Source of the DNA: Caryophanales bacterium UBA4869
Lineage (GTDB): Bacteria; Bacillota_I; Bacilli_A; RFN20; CAG-288
Assembly (NCBI GenBank): GCA_002399505.1
Contig: DHDT01000035.1
Coordinates: 12,415 to 18,327 of the forward strand
Direction of reading: 5' to 3'
DNA length: 5,913 nucleotides
Below the pieces are notes generated by a model that was given only the letters and a program-made list of their open reading frames with translations, had not been told where the DNA came from and searched no databases. The translations under genes and the position numbers were made by a program. Shown one piece after another: positions 1 to 4,875 of this stretch; position 1 is the first letter of the stretch, and each line of letters opens with the position of its first letter.

Positions 1-1925
1 ATGAGAATATGCACATCATGCACGATATCCTGAGAAAGGATTGGGGCTATCAGGGTGTTGTCGTCACTGACTGGGGCGGAGAAAATGACAGAATCAAAGG
101 CTTGATGGCCGGCAATGAGTTAGAAATGCCTGGCTGTCAGGATACCGTCAAGGAAGTCATCAAGGCTGTCAATGCCGGTCAGTTATCTGAAGATGTCCTC
201 AATGAAAGCGTCGATCATCTCATCACTTTGGCCCGTGATACCGATAAGGTCTTCAGCGACGGCGAAAAGCATACCTTCGATGTCGATGCTCATAATATGG
301 TTGCTCAGCGCTGCGCTGAACAGAGCATGGTTTTATTAAAGAACCAAGGAAATATCTTACCTATCAAGCCTGGAACCAAGGTTGCCATCATCGGTGATTT
401 TGCCAAGAAACCCCGTTATCAGGGTGCCGGTTCTTCTGTCGTCAACCCGACCAGAATTGAAAATGCCATGGATTCTCTCAAGTATTTCCCTGAGATTGAA
501 TGCGTCGGCTATGAACCTGGCTTCAACCGCTACGGAAAGAAAGACAAGAAGGCCCTCAAGAAGGCTTTGGCTTTGGCAAAGAAGGCCGATATCTGTTTAG
601 TCTATGTCGGTCTTGATGAAGTCACTGAAGCTGAAGGCTTAGACAGAGCCAATCTCAATATGCCTGACAATCAGATCAAGCTCATCGATGAACTGGCTCA
701 TGCCGGCAACAAGATTGTCGCTGTCTTATCCTGCGGTGCTCCGGTCAAATTAGGCTGGGCTGATGAATGTGAAGCTTTGCTCCACTGCTACTTAAGCGGT
801 CAGGCCGGTGCCAGAGCCGCCTTGAATATTCTCACTGGAAGAATCAATCCCAGCGGAAAATTAGCTGAAACCTATCCTAATAAATATCACGATGTCTCTT
901 CTGCTTCTCATTTCCCCGGAAAAGAGAAGACTGTCGAATACAGAGAAGGTCTCTATATCGGATATCGTTACTATGATACCGACTCTCTGCAGGTCAAGTA
1001 TCCCTTCGGATTCGGTTTGAGCTATACCCACTTCGAATACTCTGACTATGTTCTCGATGATAAGGGGGTCAGCTTCAAGATCACCAATGCCGGTGACAGA
1101 GACGGCGCTGAAATCGCTCAGTTATATGTCGGCGGTATCAACTTAAAGGTCTTCCGTCCTAAGAAGGAACTCAAAGGCTTTGCTAAGGTCTTCTTAAAGA
1201 AGGGCGAAAGCAAGGTAGTAAGAATCGATTTCGATGATAAGACCTTCCGTTATTGGAATGTCAAAACCAACAAGTGGGAGATCGAAGGCGGTATTTACAA
1301 CATCATGATCGGTGCCTCAGTCGAAGATATCAGATTATCTCAGACTCTCAATGTCAAAGGAACCGATGCTCCTAATCCTTATAATCCTAAGAAACTATCT
1401 TCTTATTATTCTGGAGAAGTTGCTAATGTCTCCGATGAGCAGTTCGCTGAACTTCTCGGTCATCCAATACCTTCTTCTCACTATGAATTCTTCAAGAAGA
1501 ACCGTATTAAGGTCGGTTATAACACCACTGTCAATGAACTCAGATATTCTAAGGGCTGGACAGGAAGATTCTTCAGCTGGGCTATCCGTTTTGCCATCAA
1601 GGTCTTAAAGGGATTCGGAAATGTAACCATGGCCAATACCCTGATCATGGGTGTTCAGTTCCAGCCGATGAGAGGTATCTCCAGAATGACAGGCGGAGCT
1701 CTCTGCTGGTATCAGCTCGATGGTCTTATCACGATGTTCAACGGTCATTTCTTCAAGGGTCTCCATCAGTTCTTCAAAGGCGGAAGAAGAAATAAGAAAG
1801 AAACCAAAGCCTTAAAGAAGAAATTAGCGGAACAGAAGAACAGTGAGACTGTCAAACCTGTCGAAATCAAAGAAAACAAACCTGTTGTCAAGAAGGAAGA
1901 TAAGAATCCTTCTGATAAAAAGTAA
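1..1925 (+). CDS. GH3 beta-glycosidase (beta-glucosidase-like), 5' end cut off by the window
   Basis: This is a retaining exo-acting glycosidase of family GH3 that releases the non-reducing terminal sugar from beta-glucosides, or possibly beta-xylosides. The frame is open from base 3, and Glu-Asn just before the first ATG (9) belongs to the conserved strand leading to the nucleophile, so roughly 200 or more N-terminal residues lie upstream. Numbering from the ATG at 9, WGYQG-VVVTDW carries the nucleophile Asp21. The GH3 C domain spans about 100-345: EQSMVLLKN, then EAEG-x-DR at 207-212, where Glu209 is the likely acid/base, then PSGKLAETYP and YPFGFGLSYT. A fibronectin-III-like domain covers about 365-447. 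Residues 470-590 match the extension seen on clostridial GH3 enzymes (PMRGISRMTGG and a LITMFNGHF-type helix). The last 48 residues are lysine-rich. A signal peptide cannot be judged. The transporter gene follows in the same direction with no terminator between, so co-transcription is plausible. The family is secure; substrate specificity is not. Confidence 0.93.
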   Translation, partial: ENMHIMHDILRKDWGYQGVVVTDWGGENDRIKGLMAGNELEMPGCQDTVKEVIKAVNAGQLSEDVLNESVDHLITLARDTDKVFSDGEKHTFDVDAHNMVAQRCAEQSMVLLKNQGNILPIKPGTKVAIIGDFAKKPRYQGAGSSVVNPTRIENAMDSLKYFPEIECVGYEPGFNRYGKKDKKALKKALALAKKADICLVYVGLDEVTEAEGLDRANLNMPDNQIKLIDELAHAGNKIVAVLSCGAPVKLGWADECEALLHCYLSGQAGARAALNILTGRINPSGKLAETYPNKYHDVSSASHFPGKEKTVEYREGLYIGYRYYDTDSLQVKYPFGFGLSYTHFEYSDYVLDDKGVSFKITNAGDRDGAEIAQLYVGGINLKVFRPKKELKGFAKVFLKKGESKVVRIDFDDKTFRYWNVKTNKWEIEGGIYNIMIGASVEDIRLSQTLNVKGTDAPNPYNPKKLSSYYSGEVANVSDEQFAELLGHPIPSSHYEFFKKNRIKVGYNTTVNELRYSKGWTGRFFSWAIRFAIKVLKGFGNVTMANTLIMGVQFQPMRGISRMTGGALCWYQLDGLITMFNGHFFKGLHQFFKGGRRNKKETKALKKKLAEQKNSETVKPVEIKENKPVVKKEDKNPSDKK

Positions 1926-2033
1926 ATCTGTATCTCATCTTCAGTAAACTGTTGACTCGATCAGAAAACGGAGGAAATTGCCAAGACAGAGAATAATACT
2001 CTTCCTGATAGACGTTATATTAAAAGCTGTAAG

Positions 2034-2051
2034 TCATAGCGGGAACTATGA
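2034..2051. repeat. Short inverted repeat TCATAG-N6-CTATGA
   Basis: Two perfect 6-base arms (2034-2039 and 2046-2051) are separated by CGGGAA. The site lies 45-62 nt before the transporter start. There is no following T-run, so it is not a terminator. It could be an operator half-site pair or a small RNA hairpin in the leader; a six-base arm can also arise by chance. Confidence 0.35.
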
Positions 2052-2054
2052 GAT

Positions 2055-2070
2055 ATGAAAACGATCAGTA
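2055..2070 (+). promoter_or_regulatory. Putative cre site (CcpA catabolite control), left half strong
   Basis: ATGAAAACGATCAGTA matches the Bacillota cre consensus WTGNAARCGNWWWCAW perfectly in the left half (ATGAAAACG) and at 11 of 14 defined positions overall. It lies 25 nt upstream of the transporter start. A catabolite operator just before a sugar-uptake gene makes biological sense, but the right half is poor (CAGTA) and no promoter is defined, so this remains a candidate. Confidence 0.35.
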
Positions 2071-2085
2071 TTCTTAATTAAAAAT

Positions 2086-2090
2086 GGAGA
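2086..2090 (+). promoter_or_regulatory. Ribosome binding site that selects the ATG at 2096
   Basis: GGAGA lies 5 nt before the ATG at 2096. An in-frame ATG at 2084 is preceded only by TTCTTAATTAAAA, with no Shine-Dalgarno, and itself overlaps this GGAGA. The start is therefore 2096 (Met-Ser-Glu-Thr-Lys), four codons shorter than the longest reading frame. Confidence 0.75.
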
Positions 2091-2095
2091 AAAAT

Positions 2096-4099
2096 ATGTC
2101 AGAAACAAAACAAGCCAAGAAGAGCGGGTTTGACAGCCCTCTTCTTAGTACAAAAGTAAAATCTGCCAATGTCAAAATCTTTCCGGAAGCCGGCTTAGGC
2201 TACTTTGTCGGGCCTACCCTCGCTCTTTTGTCTAATGCTGTCTTGAACACTTACCTCAATAAGTATTTCACCGATGTTCTTCAGTTGACTAAATGGGCTT
2301 CTCTCTTCTCGATTATGCTTCCTATCGTCTCTGTTATCGCCATTGTCATCGGAAACATCTTGGTCGGAAAGCTGATGGATCATTCTCGTTCCAAAGCCGG
2401 TAAGGCCCGTCCTCTTCTTCTTATCGCCCTGCCTCTTATCGCTCTGGCCATCCTCGCTATGTTCTTAAATCCGTTTGCCGCAGCCTCTGACGGCTCATTG
2501 AATGTCGGCTCAATAGGCATACTTATCTGGGTAGCCATTGCCTACAATCTCTATTATGCCGTCGCTTATCCTTTCTACTATACTTCCCATAGCGCCCTCA
2601 TCAACTTATCAACTCGTAATTCCAAGCACCGCGGTCTTCTCGGTACTGTCTCTATGGCTACTGGTTTAGCCGCCGTCGGTGTCACCAGCATGATTCTTCC
2701 TTTCTTCATCGACCTTCTCTTTGTCACTGACAAAGCGACCGGTGCTGTCGACTTTGCCGCTTCCAACAATGCCTGGAAGATCTTCACTATCGCTTTAGTT
2801 GTCATCTCTGCCTTAGGTATTCTTCTCGAGTATTACTTCACCCGTGAACGTATCACCGAAGAGCAGTACAGTCTTCAGGCCAGCAATCCGACTAAGGCCA
2901 AGAAACCTGCTACTACCAAACAGCAGGCCAAAGCCTGTATGTCTGATAAGTATTGGTGGATCATCATTCTCTTATTCTTCTTCTATCAGTTAGGCGGTAT
3001 GCTGAAGAACAACTCTCAGCTCTACTTCTGCCAGGCCTGGTTCACTGATGAAAATGGTCTCTATTCGATTGCAACCGGCGGTCAGCGTTCTGGTACTATC
3101 TCCATTCTCGGTTCTATTCCGACTGCTCTTGGCATGTTGATTGTCTGGCCTATCGCCAACAAGATCGGCAAGTCCAAGACTATCGTCTTAGGCGGTGTTG
3201 TTGCCGTATTAGGCGGATTGATCGGTATTATCGATCCTTCCAACTTCGGTCTTGTCTGTGCTTCCTTCATCGTCAAGGCTTTAGGCGGAGCTCCTGCCAT
3301 GTATATCTCTATGGCTCTCTTAGCTGATGTTCTTGATCACAATGAAGCTGTTCACGGATTCAGAAGCGATGGTCTGACAATGACAATCTATGGCGCTATC
3401 ATGATCGGTATGAACGGTATTGCCAATGGTATCATCAACGGTCTTCTCTCTGCCACCGGATATAACAGCTCTTCCATTGCCGGCTTTGCCAGCGATGGTG
3501 TCAGAACTGCTATGAGTTGGGCCTTTATCGGCGGTGAGACTATCTGCTACGGCATCATTGCCCTTATCGTCATCTTCATGGGTGTTGAGAAGTTCTCAGC
3601 TATCGATCACAAGGCTATCGTCGAAGATCAGAAGAAGGAAGCTCTTGAACAGGGCGTTCCTTATGTTGAGCCTTCTGTCCGTTTGGCTGAAGAGCAGGCT
3701 AAGGCTGAAGAAGATTCAGAGAAAGCCTTCTTAGTCGAACTGGAAAGAAAGTGCCAGAAGAAGAATCTTAATTTCGAAGAAGAAAAGAACAAGTATTTCA
3801 CCACTAAAGCTGAAAATGAAAAGAAGGCAGCTGATAAGAAGGCTTTAGCTGACGCTAAGAAATTAGAACAGGAAAAGACCAAGGCTGAACTTCTTCTCAA
3901 GAAGGAAGAAGACAGAAAGACTAATCTCAAAGCCAAGTGCGAAGCTGAACATCTCGACTTCAACGAAGAAGAAAAGAAGTATGAGGATGCTAAGAAACAG
4001 GCTCTTGAGGAGAAGAAGAAGATTGAGGCTGCCAAGGAAGCTGAAATTGAAACTGCCTTCCTTGAAATGCGTGCCAAAGCCAGAGGCGCTAACGCCTAG
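2096..4099 (+). CDS. GPH-family (MelB-like MFS) sugar transporter with coiled-coil C-terminal tail
   Basis: This is an inner-membrane secondary carrier for a sugar or glycoside, substrate unknown. It has 667 residues from the ATG at 2096; usual GPH carriers have 450-500. About 12 hydrophobic segments cover residues 32-496. Family marks are YFTDV (57-61, as in MelB YYTDV), the loop R-S-K-A-G-K-A-R-P (98-106, as in MelB RSRWGKFKP), and ADVLDHNEAVHGFRSDG (410-426), the characteristic loop before helix XI. A basic cytoplasmic loop at about 250-284 separates the two six-helix halves. In a hand alignment the MelB cation and sugar residues Asp19, Asp55, Asp59, Asp124, Arg149 and Lys377 become Leu, Ile, Asn, Ala, Ser and Gly, so coupling is probably different. 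Residues from about 500 to the end form a Lys/Glu/Ala-rich predicted cytoplasmic coiled coil with an internal repeat. It is not a PTS EIIA domain as in LacS. The gene follows the GH3 gene, which probably hydrolyses its cargo, and ends 62 nt before a strong terminator. Confidence 0.88.
   Translation: MSETKQAKKSGFDSPLLSTKVKSANVKIFPEAGLGYFVGPTLALLSNAVLNTYLNKYFTDVLQLTKWASLFSIMLPIVSVIAIVIGNILVGKLMDHSRSKAGKARPLLLIALPLIALAILAMFLNPFAAASDGSLNVGSIGILIWVAIAYNLYYAVAYPFYYTSHSALINLSTRNSKHRGLLGTVSMATGLAAVGVTSMILPFFIDLLFVTDKATGAVDFAASNNAWKIFTIALVVISALGILLEYYFTRERITEEQYSLQASNPTKAKKPATTKQQAKACMSDKYWWIIILLFFFYQLGGMLKNNSQLYFCQAWFTDENGLYSIATGGQRSGTISILGSIPTALGMLIVWPIANKIGKSKTIVLGGVVAVLGGLIGIIDPSNFGLVCASFIVKALGGAPAMYISMALLADVLDHNEAVHGFRSDGLTMTIYGAIMIGMNGIANGIINGLLSATGYNSSSIAGFASDGVRTAMSWAFIGGETICYGIIALIVIFMGVEKFSAIDHKAIVEDQKKEALEQGVPYVEPSVRLAEEQAKAEEDSEKAFLVELERKCQKKNLNFEEEKNKYFTTKAENEKKAADKKALADAKKLEQEKTKAELLLKKEEDRKTNLKAKCEAEHLDFNEEEKKYEDAKKQALEEKKKIEAAKEAEIETAFLEMRAKARGANA
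3731..4000 (+). repeat. Degenerate tandem protein repeat in the transporter's coiled-coil tail
   Basis: Two copies of a pattern Lys-Cys-x4-Leu-x-Phe-x-Glu-Glu-x2-Lys-Tyr occur 62 residues apart, with cysteine codons at 3752-3754 and 3938-3940. Copy one reads KCQKKNLNFEEEKNKY and copy two KCEAEHLDFNEEEKKY. A fragment resembling the start of a unit (AFL followed by an Arg-x-Lys) appears once more at the very C-terminus. The DNA between is strongly AAG/GAA/GCT-rich, as expected for a Lys/Glu/Ala coiled coil. The copies are diverged, so this looks like an old duplication kept in frame rather than recent slippage. Confidence 0.7.
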
Positions 4100-4122
4100 T
4101 AAATAGTTGTTATCTCGTGCTG

Positions 4123-4151
4123 TTGATAATTTTGTTCCCCTTAGTTATCAA
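4123..4151 (+). repeat. Inverted repeat TTGATAA-N15-TTATCAA after the transporter stop
   Basis: Perfect 7-base arms (4123-4129 and 4145-4151) lie between the transporter stop and its terminator. In RNA this could be a weak AT-rich hairpin upstream of the terminator. As DNA it presents two copies of a heptamer that recurs several times further on, so a protein-binding role is equally possible. Confidence 0.4.
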
Positions 4152-4161
4152 GAGCGGAAAT

Positions 4162-4195
4162 AAAAGAAAGAGCCCTATTCTGGGCTTTTTCTTTT
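4162..4195 (+). terminator. Rho-independent terminator of the transporter transcript
   Basis: A 14-bp stem pairs 4162-4175 (ending GAGCCC) with 4182-4195 (starting GGGC), with one G-U wobble and a six-base loop TATTCT. The descending arm is itself T-rich (TTTTTCTTTT), supplying the U-tract. It lies 62 nt after the transporter stop. The A-rich ascending arm may also give some termination on the other strand. Confidence 0.88.
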
Positions 4196-4199
4196 GTCT

Positions 4200-4215
4200 T
4201 TGATAAAATTATCAA
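4200..4215 (+). promoter_or_regulatory. Palindrome TTGATAA-AA-TTATCAA containing an extended -10 box
   Basis: Perfect 7-base arms flank AA. Inside it TGATAAAAT (4201-4209) fits an extended -10 element (TG-N-TAAAAT), the same form as the better supported one at 4721-4729. No -35 is visible because the upstream DNA is the transporter terminator. If active it would start a plus-strand RNA near 4216 that could end at the hairpin at 4441-4487. An operator overlapping a promoter is one reading; promoter activity is unproven. Confidence 0.3.
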
Positions 4216-4440
4216 TAGTTTGATGGAACGATCTCATTACCAGTTATTCGTTAAAAGGATCTTGTTATCAAAAAGAAGGCTTGTGATCTTTATTAGAACC
4301 TGATGAATGATATTGAGATCATTCTGTTTATTTATCAGATTATTGAATCAACTTTATGTTAATAAAGGATAGGAATAAACAAAGTCTTCTTTTTAAATCT
4401 TGTTTATAGATGGACAGATAATTAAACAGAAAACAAAAAG

Positions 4441-4479
4441 AAGTGGCGGTTACAAAATAGAAATCCGTAATGGCCATTT
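4441..4479 (+). repeat. Left copy of a 39-nt inverted repeat (partner 4817-4855)
   Basis: Read on the plus strand from 4441 it aligns ungapped with the minus strand read from 4855 down to 4817, at 30 of 39 identities, including the shared block GGCGGTTAC. The copies face inward and span 415 bp. No target-site duplication is visible outside them, so a miniature transposable element is not supported; a reused terminator sequence is the simpler reading. Confidence 0.6.
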
Positions 4480-4487
4480 CGTTTTTT
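4441..4487 (+). terminator. Terminator-like hairpin related in sequence to the minus-strand terminator at 4810-4856
   Basis: Arms 4441-4453 and 4467-4479 form a 13-position stem with two G-U wobbles and one G-G mismatch around a 13-base loop, followed by CG and six T (4482-4487). The sequence matches the minus-strand terminator downstream of the second GH3 gene at 30 of 39 positions without gaps. No coding gene reads into it directly, so it may end a non-coding transcript or be a decayed copy. Confidence 0.5.
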
Positions 4488-4720
4488 ATGTGCGGGCAGG
4501 TCTTCATCTAAGTCTTCTTCATCCCTGTCTTGTTCATGTTCTCCTTCATTATTACAACCCCTATCGGCCTGTATTGTCCTTTTTATACGAAACTTTACTT
4601 TATGGCGACTGGAGGTTGTATCTAGACGCATCAAGGCTTCTCAGATAATGAAAGAAAAGAGTCGATTCCTCCTGCTTTTCGATGGCAGATTTCAGAAATA
4701 TAACAGAGGGACAGTTTTTG

Positions 4721-4729
4721 TGCTAAAAT
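4721..4729 (+). promoter_or_regulatory. Extended -10 promoter for candidate small RNA
   Basis: TGCTAAAAT provides TG-N followed by TAAAAT, five of six matches to TATAAT. No recognisable -35 lies 16-18 nt upstream, which extended -10 promoters tolerate. The predicted start is near 4736, exactly where a structured 70-nt segment begins. Confidence 0.45.
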
Positions 4730-4735
4730 AAGATT

Positions 4736-4805
4736 TAGTAAAAGCCCTCCAGACAAGAGTATTTTACCAAAACGCTCCAGGTCAGATTCCTGGGGCAATT
4801 TTTTT
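4736..4805 (+). ncRNA. Candidate small regulatory RNA of about 70 nt
   Basis: The segment has the architecture of a compact Gram-positive small RNA: an extended -10 just upstream, a first stem GTAAAA/TTTTAC (4738-4743 with 4762-4767) whose loop contains GCCCTCCAG and a possible inner CTC/GAG pairing, a short linker CAAAAC, then a strong terminator hairpin with seven T. It has no reading frame of note and precedes no plus-strand gene, so it is not an obvious mRNA leader. CCTCC in the loop is complementary to Shine-Dalgarno sequences. CTCCAG occurs twice (4747-4752 and 4775-4780), and either copy could pair with CTGGGG of the terminator, allowing a switch. I do not recognise a known RNA family. 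Confidence 0.42.
4774..4805 (+). terminator. Rho-independent terminator, plus strand
   Basis: GCTCCAGG (4774-4781) pairs with CCTGGGGC (4789-4796) with one G-U wobble and a seven-base loop, followed by AA and seven T (4799-4805). It is a clear intrinsic terminator in an orientation that serves no annotated protein gene nearby, which is the main support for a short independent transcript upstream. Confidence 0.78.
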
Positions 4806-4809
4806 GTTC

Positions 4810-4856
4810 AAAAGAAAAGAGGCGGTTCCGAATTTTTATTTCGTAACCGCCTCTTT
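4810..4856 (-). terminator. Rho-independent terminator of the minus-strand GH3 gene
   Basis: Twelve perfect pairs join 4816-4827 with 4845-4856 (GAGGCGGTT against AACCGCCTC plus three A-T pairs). After one mismatch there are four more pairs, around a TTTTTAT loop. On the minus strand the stem runs into TTTCTTTT. It begins 20 nt after the GH3 stop codon, and only 4 nt separate it from the end of the opposing plus-strand terminator. Confidence 0.88.
4817..4855 (-). repeat. Right copy of a 39-nt inverted repeat (partner 4441-4479)
   Basis: This is the hairpin core of the GH3 terminator. It is the better-paired of the two copies, so it is likely the functional parent, with the left copy decayed or independently adapted. 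Confidence 0.6.
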
Positions 4857-4875
4857 CATACTTCTTTTATCTTAT

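Larger units (their letters stand above)
1926..2095 (+). promoter_or_regulatory. Leader region between GH3 gene and transporter gene
   Basis: The 170-nt gap holds no Rho-independent terminator. A TTGACT (1952-1957) resembles a -35 box but has no matching -10 at 16-18 nt, and a TATATT (2016-2021) has no matching -35, so no promoter can be called. A strong GGAGG (1970-1974) sits far from any ATG. CGATCAG occurs at 1958-1964 and again at 2062-2068. The transporter may be read through from the GH3 gene, with extra control in this leader. Confidence 0.4.
4196..4875. other. 680-nt region without a credible protein gene
   Basis: This stretch between the convergent genes is AT-rich and its reading frames lack good ribosome sites, family motifs or the codon habits of the flanking genes. 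It is not empty. It carries repeated TTATCAA/TTGATAA motifs (4200-4271, with a partial copy near 4332), a terminator-like hairpin on the plus strand (4441-4487), a pyrimidine-rich stretch of near-repeats of TCTTNTTCAT (4501-4549), an isolated AGGAGG on the minus strand (4668-4673), a candidate small RNA unit (4721-4805) and the minus-strand terminator (4810-4856). It reads as a regulatory or non-coding RNA block, possibly including remnants of a lost gene. Confidence 0.6.

Noticed and set aside
1952..1957. TTGACT as a -35 promoter element
   Set aside because: No -10-like hexamer 16-18 nt downstream (sequence there is AAATTGC).
2084..2095. ATG at 2084 as transporter start
   Set aside because: No Shine-Dalgarno upstream; the GGAGA at 2086-2090 properly serves the ATG at 2096.
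3661..4077. 138-codon minus-strand frame opposite the transporter tail
   Set aside because: Ser/Phe/Leu-rich mirror of the Lys/Glu/Ala codons of the coiled coil; a composition artefact.
3600..4099. LacS-type EIIA domain on the transporter
   Set aside because: The tail is low-complexity coiled coil without the phosphorylatable His region or beta-rich pattern of EIIA.
1..4099. Reassigned TGA (Mollicutes code) suggested by the AT-rich, Lys-rich tails
   Set aside because: Conserved Trp positions use TGG and no in-frame TGA is needed in any of the three genes.
4422..4634. 70-codon minus-strand frame with an acidic cluster
   Set aside because: It starts at TTG about 33 nt past the nearest AGGAGG, overlaps the other weak frame, and its acidic stretch comes from the pyrimidine near-repeats. 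Possibly a remnant, but not supportable as a gene.
4400..4648. 82-codon plus-strand frame starting at TTG
   Set aside because: No ribosome site, unusual start, runs through the terminator-like hairpin at 4441-4487, and its composition (Leu/His/Tyr-rich) is unlike the neighbours. No motif recognised.
4441..4856. Miniature inverted-repeat transposable element
   Set aside because: The repeats face inward at 415 bp, but flanking bases show no target-site duplication and both repeats work as terminators. Kept only as an alternative.
4196..4875. CRISPR array, tRNA, T-box or known riboswitch
   Set aside because: No regularly spaced identical repeats, no cloverleaf, no T-box TGG-N-ACCGCG motif, and no riboswitch core that I recognise.
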